DNA from: Aeromicrobium sp. Root344
Lineage (GTDB): Bacteria > Actinomycetota > Actinomycetes > Propionibacteriales > Nocardioidaceae
DNA: 64,000 nucleotides
Assembly (NCBI RefSeq): GCF_001425755.1
Contig: NZ_LMDH01000001.1
Location: 3,285,571-3,349,570 of the forward strand
Direction of reading: 5' to 3'
Shown here one piece after another: positions 22,102 through 31,610 of the stretch (the stretch's first letter is position 1; the number at the start of each line of letters is the position of its first letter). Both the position numbers and the translations under genes were made by a program. Under the pieces are notes generated by a model. That model saw nothing but the letters and a program-made list of their open reading frames with translations, ran no database searches and was not told the DNA's origin.

Positions 22102-22803
22102 TCAGAGCCTTGACGCGGCGGACTCGTCGAGCAGCCACGTCGTCTCGCTGATGCCGTGGGCGCCGCGAGCCGGCGTGTCCTCGAGCGTCCCATCGCCGAG
22201 GGCGCGCGCGACGGCGTCGGCCTTGCCCTCGCCGGCGACGATGAACCACACGGCGTCGGAGTTGTTGATCGCCGGGTAGGTCAGCGAGATGCGTACGGGC
22301 GGTGGCTTGGGGGAGTCGAACACCTCGACGGCCCGGCGCTCCGACTCGTGCAGCTGCGCGAAACCCGGGAACAACGACGCCACGTGGCCGTCAGGACCAA
22401 CGCCGAGCAGCGTCACGTCGAACGGCTCGGGGGGCAGCGCAGCGGCGTACTGGTCGGCGGCCTCGGCCGTGCTCAGGTCGCAGCCGTGTGCGGGCATGGA
22501 GTGGATGCTCGACGCGGGCACGCCCAGACGGTCGAGGAACGCATCTCGCGCCTGCTGGTCGTTGCGGTCGGCGTGCCCCTCGGGGACGAAGCGTTCGTCG
22601 CCCCAGTAGAAGTCGACCGCGGCCCAGTCGACCAGCTCGCTCTCGATCAGCTCGTACGCGTCGATGGCGATCGTCCCACCGGTCAGGACGACCTTGGGAC
22701 GGCGGCCCTCGGCCTGGATGAGCGCGATCCGGCCGGTGAGCCGCTCTGCGATCGCCGCCGCCAGCGCAGGTGCGTCGGGGTAGACCTCTTGAGTGAGGGT
22801 CAT
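22102..22803 (-). CDS. pgl: 6-phosphogluconolactonase
   Basis: A 233-residue hydrolase of the oxidative pentose-phosphate pathway, turning 6-phosphogluconolactone into 6-phosphogluconate. It has the SIS-like nucleotide-free fold of the DevB type: VVLTGGTIAIDAYELI, then FYWGDERFVPEGHADRN, and VTLLGVGPDGHVASLFPG with the catalytic histidine. It is the last gene of the tkt-tal-pgi-zwf-opcA-pgl operon, overlapping opcA by four bases. Confidence 0.96.
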   Translation of the reverse strand: MTLTQEVYPDAPALAAAIAERLTGRIALIQAEGRRPKVVLTGGTIAIDAYELIESELVDWAAVDFYWGDERFVPEGHADRNDQQARDAFLDRLGVPASSIHSMPAHGCDLSTAEAADQYAAALPPEPFDVTLLGVGPDGHVASLFPGFAQLHESERRAVEVFDSPKPPPVRISLTYPAINNSDAVWFIVAGEGKADAVARALGDGTLEDTPARGAHGISETTWLLDESAASRL

Positions 22804-23705
22804 GCCTCAGCCAGCATGTGCTTGATCGTCGCCTCGTAGACGTCGTCGGCGTCGAGGCGGCGCAGGTCCTCCGCGAGCAGCTCGGCGAGCGTACGAGGAC
22901 CGAGCGGCACCTCACGCGCTGATGAACCGGGCACGCTGAAGTGGCACGAGTGGTCCGTGACCCGCTCGATCTGGACGTCGCCCTCAGGGGTGTTGAGCAC
23001 GACGGACATGATCTGTGCGCCACTGTCGCTCTTGCGTGTCTTGATGTCGACCTTGAGCCGGCTCTCGAGCCACGCGACGAGCAGCGTGGCCGCCGGGTTG
23101 CCGCTGCCGGCGATGACGGTGCCTCCGGTGACCTTGCCCGCCGACTGGTCGAGCGCCGCTGCCAGCAGGGCGCGCCACGGCGTCAGGCGGGTCCACGACA
23201 GGTCGGTGTCTCCGGCGACGTAGTGCCTGGCGACGTTCTTGAGCGAACGGATCGGCGAGTCGGTGGCCTCGGCGTCGGTCAGGCGGCGGCGAGCCAGCCG
23301 GCCGATCGCGTCCTCGGACGGATCGGTGGGTGGCTTGCCGGGCCACCACACGACGACGGGGGAGTCGGGCAGCAGCAGCGGCAGCACGACGGACTCCGCG
23401 TGCTTGGTGAGCTCGCCGGAGATGCGCAGGAGGATCGACTCCCCGGAGGAGTTCTCGCCGACCCGCACCTTGGCGTTGAGCTCAGGCGCTCCGCGACCGT
23501 CGCCCAGGATGACGCCGATGACGCGCGACGGGTGCTCGCGCGACAACGTGGTCGCGGTCTTGAGCGCCTCGCCCACGTTCTCGTCGTCGGTGACCACGAG
23601 CAGCGTCAGCACCATGTCCATCGCGGGGCTGCCCGCGGCGACGCGCGCCTTCACCATCGCCCGCGCGATGCGGGACGAGTTGGTCTTCTCGAGTGCGATC
23701 TCCAT
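22800..23705 (-). CDS. opcA: OpcA, glucose-6-phosphate dehydrogenase assembly protein
   Basis: A 301-residue allosteric partner of Zwf, found in cyanobacteria and actinobacteria, that promotes assembly and activity of glucose-6-phosphate dehydrogenase. Recognisable segments are LTLLVVTDDE, VLPLLLPDSPVVVWWPGKPP, LTPWRALLAAALDQ and VTDHSCHFSVPG. The frame extends five codons upstream, but I take the ATG at 23705, which shares one base with the zwf stop. Confidence 0.94.
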   Translation of the reverse strand: MEIALEKTNSSRIARAMVKARVAAGSPAMDMVLTLLVVTDDENVGEALKTATTLSREHPSRVIGVILGDGRGAPELNAKVRVGENSSGESILLRISGELTKHAESVVLPLLLPDSPVVVWWPGKPPTDPSEDAIGRLARRRLTDAEATDSPIRSLKNVARHYVAGDTDLSWTRLTPWRALLAAALDQSAGKVTGGTVIAGSGNPAATLLVAWLESRLKVDIKTRKSDSGAQIMSVVLNTPEGDVQIERVTDHSCHFSVPGSSAREVPLGPRTLAELLAEDLRRLDADDVYEATIKHMLAEA

Positions 23706-25228
23706 CAGGGACGCCTCCACGTACGGCCGTCGCGTTCCAGCATCTTGTCGGCCGACTCAGGACCCCACGTGCCGGACGGATAGGTGTCGATGTTCTTCTG
23801 CTTGTCCCAGTGCGCGATGACCGGGTCGAGGATCTTCCACGACAGCTCGACCTCCTCGTGCTGCGGGAACAGCGGCGGGTCGCCGAGGAGCACGTCGAGG
23901 ATCAGCCGCTCGTACGCCTCGGGGCTGCTCTCGACGAACGCGCCGCCGTAGGCAAAGTCCATGTTGACGTCGCGGATCTCCATCGTCGTGCCCGGCACCT
24001 TGGCGCCGAAGCGGAGCGTGACGCCCTCGTCGGGCTGGATGCGCATGACCAGGGCGTTCTGGCCGAGCTCCTCGATGTCGTTCTTGTTGAACGGCTGGTG
24101 CGGGGCGCGCTTGAACACCACGGCGACCTCGGTGACGCGTCGGCCGAGGCGCTTGCCGGCCCGCAGGTAGAACGGGGTGCCGGCCCAGCGGCGCGTCAGG
24201 ACGTCGATGCGCATCGCCGCGTAGGTCTCGGTCATCGACGACTGCGGGATGCCCTCTTCCTCCTTGTAGCCCAGGACCTGCTCGCCACCGGCCCAACCGC
24301 CGACGTACTGCGCGCGGGCCGTGTGCAGGTCCATGCGAGCCGGAGGACGGGCGTTGGCGAGGATCTTCTGCTTCTCGATACGCAGCGAGGACGCGTTGAA
24401 CGAGACCGGCTCCTCCATCGCGATGAGCGCCATGAGCTGGAGCAGGTGGTTCTGGATGACGTCGCGGGCGGCGCCGATGCCGTCGTAGTAGCCGGCGCGC
24501 GAACCGATGCCGATGTCCTCGGCCATCGTGATCTGCACGTGGTCGACGTAGTGGTTGTTCCAGATCGGCTCGAACATGCCGTTGGCGAAGCGGAACGCCA
24601 GGATGTTCTGGACCGTCTCCTTGCCGAGGTAGTGGTCGATGCGGAACACCGAGCGGCGCGGGAAGACCTCGCCCACGATGCGGTTGAGCTCTTCGGCGGA
24701 CTTCAGGTCGTGGCCGAACGGCTTCTCGATGACGACGCGGCGCCAGCCCTCGGACGACTCGGCGAGTCCGTGCTTCTTGATCTGCGACACCACGACGGGG
24801 AACAGGCCCGGCGGGATCGACAGGTAGAACGCGTGATTGCCGCCCGTGCCCTGCTGCTGGTCGAGCTCGGCCATGGTCGTGCCGAGCCGCTCCCACGCCT
24901 CGTCGTCGTCGAACTCACCGGGCACGAACCGGATGCCGGCGGCGAGCTGCTTCCACACCGTCTCGCTCCACGGCGTACGGGCGCCGTCCTTGGCGGCCTG
25001 CTTGATCATGCTGGCGAACTTGGCGGTGCCGAAGTCGTGCCGGGCGAAGCCGACCAGCGCGAAGCCGGGCGGCAGCAGGCCGCGGTTGGCGAGGTCGTAG
25101 ATCGCCGGGACGAGCTTCTTCTTGGCGAGGTCGCCGGTGACGCCGAACAGGATCAGGCTGCAAGGCCCCGCGATGCGGGGGAGCCGGCGATCCTTGGGGT
25201 CCCGCAGCGGGTTGTCGACCAGGCTCAC
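23705..25228 (-). CDS. zwf: glucose-6-phosphate 1-dehydrogenase
   Basis: A 507-residue enzyme oxidising glucose-6-phosphate with NADP+ to start the oxidative pentose-phosphate pathway. The Rossmann motif is LILFGVTGDLAKKKLVPAIY, the substrate/catalytic motif RIDHYLGKETVQN is intact, and RDVIQNHLLQLMALI is a family block. Full length. It overlaps pgi by four bases and is followed directly by its assembly factor opcA. Confidence 0.98.
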   Translation of the reverse strand: MSLVDNPLRDPKDRRLPRIAGPCSLILFGVTGDLAKKKLVPAIYDLANRGLLPPGFALVGFARHDFGTAKFASMIKQAAKDGARTPWSETVWKQLAAGIRFVPGEFDDDEAWERLGTTMAELDQQQGTGGNHAFYLSIPPGLFPVVVSQIKKHGLAESSEGWRRVVIEKPFGHDLKSAEELNRIVGEVFPRRSVFRIDHYLGKETVQNILAFRFANGMFEPIWNNHYVDHVQITMAEDIGIGSRAGYYDGIGAARDVIQNHLLQLMALIAMEEPVSFNASSLRIEKQKILANARPPARMDLHTARAQYVGGWAGGEQVLGYKEEEGIPQSSMTETYAAMRIDVLTRRWAGTPFYLRAGKRLGRRVTEVAVVFKRAPHQPFNKNDIEELGQNALVMRIQPDEGVTLRFGAKVPGTTMEIRDVNMDFAYGGAFVESSPEAYERLILDVLLGDPPLFPQHEEVELSWKILDPVIAHWDKQKNIDTYPSGTWGPESADKMLERDGRTWRRP

Positions 25229-26805
25229 TGTGAGAACGCCTCTCGTAGTCGCTTGAGGCCCGCCTCGACGTCGTTGAGGTGCAGGCGCAGCACGGGCCGG
25301 CCGTGCTCGCGCAGGACGGCGGCGTCGCCGGCGGCCTGGGAGTCGATGAACGAGCCGAACGTGAAGTCGCGGCCCGGGACGGCGAGGTCCTCGGCCGGAG
25401 TGCCGGTGACCTGCAGGAACACGCCGTTGGGCGTGCCGCCCTTGTGGTACTGACCCGTCGAGTGCAGGAATCGCGGCCCCCAGCCGAACGTCACCGGTCT
25501 GCCGAGCCGCTGCGCCAGCACCTCACGAACCCCGGCGAAGTCGGCGTACGCGATGCGGTCGAGATAGACCTGCACCGCGAGGTAGCCGTGCTGCAGGTCG
25601 AGCGTGCCGAGCAGGGCAGACACCGCCTCGGTGACCGTCGAGCCCTCGCCGTAGATGTCGATGCCGTCGTCCGTGGCGTCGGGTGTCGGCACGTCGCCTC
25701 CGCCGGACAGCAGCTCACGTGCGGCCTGCTTGGCGCTCTCGACGTCAGGCTGGTCGAACGGGTTGATGCCAATGATGCGGCCGGCCACCACGACAGCGAC
25801 CTCCCACAGCAGCATCTGCGCACCGAGGTCGGCGTCGAGCGCCGCCGCGTAGCCGGACTGCGCCTCGGGAGCATCTGTGCTGCCGATCGACACCAGGATC
25901 GAGTCGGCCGTGCTCGGGTTGAAGTTGACCGCGTTCTCGAACGGCACGACGACCGGGAGGACGCCCTTGCCGAGCTTGCCGGTCGACTCGGCCACGAGCT
26001 GCTCGATCCAGTCGCCGACGCCGTGCCGGGTCTGGTCGGCGATCACGAGCTTGTCGACGCGGTGCCGGTTGGCGACGCCGATCAGCACGCCGAGCCGCAG
26101 TGCCGGGTTGTCAGCGTCGTCAGCGTAGAAGGCGGCCTGCGCACCGGCGGCGGCGTCGAGGAGCCCGCCGATGTCGGCACCGGCCAGACCACTCGGGACC
26201 AGCCCGAACGCCGTCAGCGCCGAGTAGCGGCCGCCGACGTGCGGGTCGGCGCGGAACACGCGGTATCCGGCGTTGGTCGCCTCGTCGTCAAGGGGCGAGC
26301 CGGGGTCGGTGACCACGACGATGTGGTCGACCGGGTTGAGCCCGGCGTCGGTGAACGCCTGCTCGTAGGCCCGGCGCTGGCTGTCGGTCTCGACCGTGCC
26401 GCCGGACTTGCTCGACACCACGACGATCGTGCGCTCGAGGCCCTCGGCGATCGCGGCCCGCACCATGTCGGGCTGCGACGAGTCGAGCACCGTCAGCGGG
26501 ACGCCGGCGGTGTCGCAGATGACCTCGGGTGCGAGCGAGGAACCGCCCATGCCGCACAGGACGACCCGGTCGAGCCCCTTGCCGGCGAGCTGCTCACGCA
26601 GCTCGGTGATCTCGGCGACGAGCGGACGGGAGGCCTCCGCGAGCTGTGTCCAGCTCAGCCGGATGCTCGCCTCGGACTCCGCGTCAGGGCCCCAGAGCGT
26701 GGCGTCCTGGGCGGCGATGCGCGAGGCGACGCGCTGCTCGATGGCTTCGCGGAGAGCCGTCTCGAACTCGTGCTGGGCAGGAACCGTGAGCGCGATCTGC
26801 ACCAC
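25225..26805 (-). CDS. pgi: glucose-6-phosphate isomerase
   Basis: A 526-residue isomerase interconverting glucose-6-phosphate and fructose-6-phosphate. Two SIS domains are visible: VVLCGMGGSSLAPEVICDT with VVVSSKSGGTVETDSQ, and VGGRYSALTAFGLVPSGLAG. The sequence resembles the PGI half of bifunctional Tal-Pgi proteins more than the roughly 550-residue classical enzyme. The start is GTG 26805, one sense codon after the tal stop and in the same frame. Confidence 0.93.
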   Translation of the reverse strand: MVQIALTVPAQHEFETALREAIEQRVASRIAAQDATLWGPDAESEASIRLSWTQLAEASRPLVAEITELREQLAGKGLDRVVLCGMGGSSLAPEVICDTAGVPLTVLDSSQPDMVRAAIAEGLERTIVVVSSKSGGTVETDSQRRAYEQAFTDAGLNPVDHIVVVTDPGSPLDDEATNAGYRVFRADPHVGGRYSALTAFGLVPSGLAGADIGGLLDAAAGAQAAFYADDADNPALRLGVLIGVANRHRVDKLVIADQTRHGVGDWIEQLVAESTGKLGKGVLPVVVPFENAVNFNPSTADSILVSIGSTDAPEAQSGYAAALDADLGAQMLLWEVAVVVAGRIIGINPFDQPDVESAKQAARELLSGGGDVPTPDATDDGIDIYGEGSTVTEAVSALLGTLDLQHGYLAVQVYLDRIAYADFAGVREVLAQRLGRPVTFGWGPRFLHSTGQYHKGGTPNGVFLQVTGTPAEDLAVPGRDFTFGSFIDSQAAGDAAVLREHGRPVLRLHLNDVEAGLKRLREAFSQ

Positions 26806-26808
26806 GGC

Positions 26809-27897
26809 TCAGGCCTTGTCGAGCTCGGACTGGACCGTCTCGAGGAGCTCGGTCCACGACGCCTCGAACTTGTCGACACCCTCGACCTCGAGCAGCTCGA
26901 CGACCTCGTCGTACTTGATGCCCTGGGCGTCGAGGTCGGCGATGACCTGACGAGCCTCGTCGTACGTGCCGTGGACCGCGTCACCGCGGACCTCACCGTG
27001 ATCGGCGAACGCGTCGAGCGTCTTCTCCGGCATCGTGTTGACGGTGTCGGCGACGACGAGCTCGCTGACGTACATCGTGTCGGGGTAGGCCGGGTCCTTG
27101 ACGCCGGTCGAGGCCCACAGCGGGCGCTGCGTGTTGGCGCCCTTGGCCGCGAGCGCCTTGAACCGGTCGGAGCCGAAGACCTCCTCGTACGCCTCGTAGG
27201 CCAGGCGCGCGTTGGCGATGGCCGCCTTGCCGCGCAGCGGGCTGTCGTCGGCGAGCCGCTTGTCGATCTCGCTGTCGACGCGGCTGACGAAGAACGACGC
27301 GACCGAGTAGATCGACGAGAGGTCCTTGCCGTTGGCGTCGGCCTGCTCGAGGCCGTAGAGGTAGGCGTCCATGACACCGCGGTAGCGCTCGAGCGAGAAG
27401 ATCAACGTGACGTTGACGCTGATGCCCTCGGAGATCGTCGCCGCGATGGCCGGGAGGCCCTCGACGGTCGCGGGGATCTTGATCAGGGTGTTGGGCCGGT
27501 CGACGCGCTCCCACAGACGCTTGGCGAGCTCGACGGTGCCGTCGGTGTCCTTGGCGAGGTCGGGGTCGACCTCGATCGAGACCCGGCCGTCAACGCCACC
27601 TGTGGCGTCGTAGACCGGCCGCATGATGTCGCAGCCGTTCTGGACGTCGGTGGTCGTGAGCTCGAAGACCGTGGTCTTGACGTCGGCGCCCGACGCCTTG
27701 AGCTCCTTGACCTGCGCGGCGTAGCGCTCACCCTTGGCGATGGCCGAGGCGAAGATCGTGGGGTTCGTGGTGACGCCGACGACGCCGGACTCGGCGACGA
27801 GCGAGGCCAGGTTGCCGGTCTCGATGCGCTCGCGCGAGAGGTCGTCGAGCCAGATCGATACTCCCGCGTCGGCGAGAGCCTGCAGACGGTCGTTCAT
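26809..27897 (-). CDS. tal: transaldolase
   Basis: A 362-residue TIM-barrel enzyme that moves a dihydroxyacetone unit between sugar phosphates. It is the longer actinobacterial form, with [20 protein letters not shown] at the start and [11 protein letters not shown]. The Schiff-base lysine lies in [15 protein letters not shown], and [11 protein letters not shown] follows. ATG 27897 has a strong AAGGAGA site. The upstream extension of the frame is spurious. It lies between tkt (29-base gap) and pgi (3-base gap). Confidence 0.96.
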   Translation of the reverse strand: MNDRLQALADAGVSIWLDDLSRERIETGNLASLVAESGVVGVTTNPTIFASAIAKGERYAAQVKELKASGADVKTTVFELTTTDVQNGCDIMRPVYDATGGVDGRVSIEVDPDLAKDTDGTVELAKRLWERVDRPNTLIKIPATVEGLPAIAATISEGISVNVTLIFSLERYRGVMDAYLYGLEQADANGKDLSSIYSVASFFVSRVDSEIDKRLADDSPLRGKAAIANARLAYEAYEEVFGSDRFKALAAKGANTQRPLWASTGVKDPAYPDTMYVSELVVADTVNTMPEKTLDAFADHGEVRGDAVHGTYDEARQVIADLDAQGIKYDEVVELLEVEGVDKFEASWTELLETVQSELDKA

Positions 27898-27926
27898 GAT
27901 GTCTCCTTGGAATTCAGTTGTGCGGG

Positions 27927-30101
27927 TCAGTGTGACTGGACGTCGGCGTTGTCGCCGGGACCGACTGGTCCGGCCGGCCGGGCGTGGAACGGCGCCGAGG
28001 GCTCGCCGGCGGCAGCCGCGATCGAGTCCTTGGCGGCGGCGACGACGGCGTCGGCGGTGATGCCGAACTTGTCGTAGAGCGTCTCGTAGTCGGCCGAGGC
28101 GCCGTAGTGCTCGAGGCTCACGATGCGGCCGGCGTCGCCGACGACGTCGCGCCAGCCGAGCGCCACGCCGGCCTCGACCGAGACACGGGCACGGAGCTGC
28201 GGCGGGATGACGCTGTCGCGGTAGGAGCTGTCCTGCTGCTCGAACCACTCGCGGCACGGCATCGAGACGACGCGCGCCGAGATGCCCTCGGCGGCGAGCT
28301 GCTCGCGGGCCTTGACCGCGATCTGCACCTCGGAGCCCGTCGACACCAGGATCACGTCGGGCTCACCCTCGGCGTCGACCAGCGTGTAGGCGCCCTTGGC
28401 GACGTCGGACGCGGGCGCCCAGCCGTCGGTGCCGCGGGGGAACGTCGGCAGGTTCTGCCGGCTGAGGGCCAGCGCCGCCGGGCGGTTGGTGATGCCCAGA
28501 AGCGTGCGCCACACGGCGACCGTCTCGTTGGCGTCGGCGGGCCGGATGACGTCGAGCCCAGGGATCGCGCGCAACGCTGCGAGGTGCTCGACCGGCTGGT
28601 GGGTCGGTCCGTCCTCGCCGAGCCCGATCGAGTCGTGCGTCCACACGTACGTGACGGGCAGCTCCTGCAGCGCCGCGAGGCGTACGGCCGGCCGCATGTA
28701 GTCGCTGAACACGAGGAACGTGCCGCCGTAGGGGCGGGTCAGTCCGTGCTGGACCATGCCGTTCATGATCGCGCCCATGGCGTGCTCGCGGATGCCGAAG
28801 TGCAGCACGCGGCCGTACCAGTCGCCCTGGAACTTGGCGGTGGAGTGCTCGGGCGGCAGGAACGACGGCTCGCCCTTGGGGGTCGTGTTGTTGGAGCCGG
28901 CGAGGTCGGCCGAGCCGCCCCACAGCTCGGGGAGCTTGGGAGCTGCCGCCGACAGGAACTCGCCGGAGGCGACGCGCGTCGCGACACCCTTGGCGTCCTC
29001 GGGGTACGTCGGCAGGTCGGCGTCCCAGCCGTCAGGCAGCTGGCGCTTGGTCAGCCGCTCGAGCAACGCCGCGCCGTCGGGCGAAGCGGTTGCCCACGCG
29101 TCGAACGTCTTCTGCCACGCCTCGTGCTCGGCGACGCCGCGGTCGCGGGCTTTGCGGGTGTGTTCGATGACGTCGTCGTCGACGATGAACGACTTGTCGG
29201 GGTCGAAGCCGAGGAGCTCCTTGGTCGCCGCGATCTCGTCGGCGCCGAGGGCCGAGCCGTGCGAACCACCGGTGCCCTGGGCCGTGGGTGCGGGCCAGGC
29301 GATGATCGTGCGGAGCTGGATGAAGCTCGGCTTGTCCGTGACGGCCTCGGCGGCCTGGTAGGCGTCCCAGAGGGCCTGGACGTCCTCGACGTACTCGGTG
29401 CCGCCGTTGGTCCAGTCGACGGTCTGCACGTGCCAGCCGTAGGCCGCGTAGCGCGCGGCGACGTCCTCGGTGAATGCGACGTTGGTGTCGTCCTCGATCG
29501 AGATCTTGTTGTCGTCCCACAGCAGCGTCAGGTTGCCGAGCTTCTGGACGCCGGCCAGCGACGACGCCTCACCCGAGACGCCTTCCTGCAGGTCGCCGTC
29601 CGAGGCGATGGCGTAGACGCGGTGGTCGAACGGGCTCTCGCCGTTGGCGGTGCTGGGATCCAGCAGGCCCCGCTCGCGGCGGGCGGCCATCGCCATGCCG
29701 ACGGCGTTGGCGACACCCTGGCCCAGCGGGCCGGTGGTGACCTCGACGCCGGGCGTGTGGTTGTACTCGGGGTGGCCGGGCGTCTGGCTGCCCCAGGTGC
29801 GCAGGCTCTTGAGGTCGTCGAGCGTCATGGGATAGCCCGCGAGGAACAGCTGGATGTACTGGGTGAGGCTCGAGTGGCCGCACGACAGGATGAAGCGATC
29901 GCGGCCGGCCCAGTGCGGATCGGTGGGGTCGTGGCGCAGCAGTCGCTGGTAGTGCAGGTAGGCCACCGGGGCCAGGCTCATGGCGGTGCCGGGATGGCCG
30001 TTGCCGACCTTCTGCACCGCGTCGGCGGCCAGGAGACGGACGGTGTCCACGGCCTTCTTGTCGAGGTCTGTCCACTCCAGCGAGGGGGTTCCGGACGTCA
30101 C
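27927..30101 (-). CDS. tkt: transketolase
   Basis: A 724-residue thiamine-diphosphate enzyme exchanging two-carbon units in the pentose-phosphate pathway. [15 protein letters not shown] carries the substrate histidine. The ThDP/Mg motif is [19 protein letters not shown] with WDDNKISI, and the pyrimidine-binding domain includes [20 protein letters not shown]. The GTG at 30101 follows AGGAGCC. It is first in the pentose-phosphate operon and divergent from ctaB. Confidence 0.98.
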   Translation of the reverse strand: MTSGTPSLEWTDLDKKAVDTVRLLAADAVQKVGNGHPGTAMSLAPVAYLHYQRLLRHDPTDPHWAGRDRFILSCGHSSLTQYIQLFLAGYPMTLDDLKSLRTWGSQTPGHPEYNHTPGVEVTTGPLGQGVANAVGMAMAARRERGLLDPSTANGESPFDHRVYAIASDGDLQEGVSGEASSLAGVQKLGNLTLLWDDNKISIEDDTNVAFTEDVAARYAAYGWHVQTVDWTNGGTEYVEDVQALWDAYQAAEAVTDKPSFIQLRTIIAWPAPTAQGTGGSHGSALGADEIAATKELLGFDPDKSFIVDDDVIEHTRKARDRGVAEHEAWQKTFDAWATASPDGAALLERLTKRQLPDGWDADLPTYPEDAKGVATRVASGEFLSAAAPKLPELWGGSADLAGSNNTTPKGEPSFLPPEHSTAKFQGDWYGRVLHFGIREHAMGAIMNGMVQHGLTRPYGGTFLVFSDYMRPAVRLAALQELPVTYVWTHDSIGLGEDGPTHQPVEHLAALRAIPGLDVIRPADANETVAVWRTLLGITNRPAALALSRQNLPTFPRGTDGWAPASDVAKGAYTLVDAEGEPDVILVSTGSEVQIAVKAREQLAAEGISARVVSMPCREWFEQQDSSYRDSVIPPQLRARVSVEAGVALGWRDVVGDAGRIVSLEHYGASADYETLYDKFGITADAVVAAAKDSIAAAAGEPSAPFHARPAGPVGPGDNADVQSH

Positions 30102-30164
30102 AGCTCTGGCTCCTGTTGTTCGAACGAGGGTCTGGGTCGAGCGGCTTCGTAGGCCGTCACGTCG

Positions 30165-30170
30165 AGCCTA
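30165..30170 (-). promoter_or_regulatory. candidate -10 of the tkt operon
   Basis: TAGGCT on the minus strand, about 64 bp before the tkt GTG. It would give a leadered mRNA with AGGAG ahead of the start. Confidence 0.4.
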
Positions 30171-30181
30171 CTCGCGTCCTT

Positions 30182-30187
30182 TAGACT
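30182..30187 (+). promoter_or_regulatory. leaderless -10 for ctaB
   Basis: TAGACT, then 7 nt, then GTG 30195. It sits back-to-back with the tkt -10, only 11 bp away. Confidence 0.55.
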
Positions 30188-30194
30188 GCTGCAC

Positions 30195-31133
30195 GTGACT
30201 GCCGTGGACGTGAGACGAGCCAACGGCGCTGACGTACCCACAACGCCGCGCTTCACCGATGTCCTGAAGTCGTACGTCGCGCTGACCAAGCCGCGCATCA
30301 TCGAATTGCTGCTGCTCACGACCGTTCCGGTCATGTTCCTGGCCGAGCGAGGCGTGCCCTCGGCATGGCTCGTCGTGGCCACGGTCGTCGGCGGGACGCT
30401 CTCGGCCGGCAGCGCCAACGCGCTCAACTGCGTCGTCGACGCCGACATCGACCAGCTCATGCGCCGTACGTCGCGCAGGCCGCTGCCACGTCACCAGGTC
30501 GGCACCCGTGGCGCGCTGTGGTTCGGGCTGGCCCTCGGTGTCGTCTCGACCGTGTGGCTGTGGACGCTGGTCAACCCGTTGTCATCGATGCTGGCGCTGG
30601 CCGCCAACGTGTTCTACGTCGTCGGCTACACCATGATCCTCAAGCGCCGCACGACCCAGAACATCGTCTGGGGCGGGGCGGCTGGCTGCTTCCCGGCGCT
30701 GATCGGCTGGACCGCGATCACCAACGAGCTGGCGTGGGCTCCGGTCGTGCTCTTCATGGTCGTCTTCTTCTGGACGCCGCCGCACTTCTGGTCGCTCGCG
30801 ATGCGCTACCGCGAGGACTACTCCGCCGCCAGCGTGCCGATGCTGCCGTCGGTCGCCACGTCGGCCGAGGTCGCCAAGCAGATCGTCGCCTACTCGTGGG
30901 TCATGGTCGGCACCTCGCTGCTCCTGTGGCCGATCACCCCGACCGGCTGGTTCTACCCGGCCGTCGCGATCACGCTGGGCATCGTGTTCCTCGTCGAGGC
31001 GTACGACCTCAAGTCACGTGCGATGGACACCGAGGATCTCGCGATCCTCAAGCCCATGCGGCTGTTCCACTACTCCAACGCCTACTTGGCGCTGTTGTTC
31101 GTGGCCGCTGCGGTCGATCCTTTCCTGCGCTAG
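30195..31133 (+). CDS. ctaB: protoheme IX farnesyltransferase (heme O synthase)
   Basis: A 312-residue UbiA-family prenyltransferase with about nine membrane helices that attaches farnesyl to heme b, giving heme O for cytochrome oxidase. After a polar N-terminus come [20 protein letters not shown] and the aspartate-rich [21 protein letters not shown] second motif block lies at [19 protein letters not shown] 30195 is set by the leaderless -10. It supplies CtaA, 4.6 kb away; SURF1 is also in the window, so several oxidase-assembly genes are nearby. Confidence 0.97.
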   Translation: MTAVDVRRANGADVPTTPRFTDVLKSYVALTKPRIIELLLLTTVPVMFLAERGVPSAWLVVATVVGGTLSAGSANALNCVVDADIDQLMRRTSRRPLPRHQVGTRGALWFGLALGVVSTVWLWTLVNPLSSMLALAANVFYVVGYTMILKRRTTQNIVWGGAAGCFPALIGWTAITNELAWAPVVLFMVVFFWTPPHFWSLAMRYREDYSAASVPMLPSVATSAEVAKQIVAYSWVMVGTSLLLWPITPTGWFYPAVAITLGIVFLVEAYDLKSRAMDTEDLAILKPMRLFHYSNAYLALLFVAAAVDPFLR

Positions 31134-31137
31134 TCCC

Positions 31138-31593
31138 GTGGCCGGCGTGACAATCCGCCTTGCGGATCCCGACGACTGGGCCGCCTGGCGTGAGCTCCGG
31201 CAGCGATCGCTGGCCGAAGACCCTCAGGCGTTCTCGTCGTCGACCGTGATGTGGACCGGTGCCAACGACACCGAGCAGCGCTGGCGAGCCCGGCTCGCAG
31301 ACGGGCCGTGCTTCATCGCGTACGACGGCGCGAAGCCAGTCGGGATGGTCGCCGGACGGATCGTCGAGGCTGCCGCCGAGCTGATCTCGATGTGGGTCGC
31401 GCCGGAGGCGCGGCGGCGGGGGATCGGGCAGATGCTGATCGAGCGCGTCGTCGCGTGGGCCGACGGACGCCCGTTGAGCCTGCGGGTCATGGACGGCAAC
31501 ACGCCGGCGGTCACGGCGTACGAGCGACAGGGCTTGGTGCTGCAGGACGACGTCGACCCCGAGGGTTGCCGCCGGATGCTGCGGCCGGCCTGA
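31138..31593 (+). CDS. GNAT family N-acetyltransferase
   Basis: About 151 residues with the GNAT fold. VTIRLADPDDWAAWRELR is the first strand-helix unit. The acetyl-CoA loop is MWVAPEARRRGIGQMLIERV (the V-x-P-x-xRxxGIG pattern), and the C-terminal AVTAYERQGLVLQDD is the usual YERxGF-type motif. The substrate is unknown. The start is GTG 31138, four bases after the ctaB stop; GTG 31147 is also possible. Probably co-transcribed with ctaB. Confidence 0.85.
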   Translation: MAGVTIRLADPDDWAAWRELRQRSLAEDPQAFSSSTVMWTGANDTEQRWRARLADGPCFIAYDGAKPVGMVAGRIVEAAAELISMWVAPEARRRGIGQMLIERVVAWADGRPLSLRVMDGNTPAVTAYERQGLVLQDDVDPEGCRRMLRPA

Positions 31594-31598
31594 ATGCG

Positions 31599-31604
31599 TA
31601 CGCT
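31599..31604 (+). promoter_or_regulatory. leaderless -10 for the gene at 31611
   Basis: TACGCT, then 6 nt, then GTG 31611. The 16-nt block ATGCGTACGCTGGCCG is identical to that at 8385-8400, less its last base or so. Confidence 0.5.
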
Positions 31605-31610
31605 GGCCGG

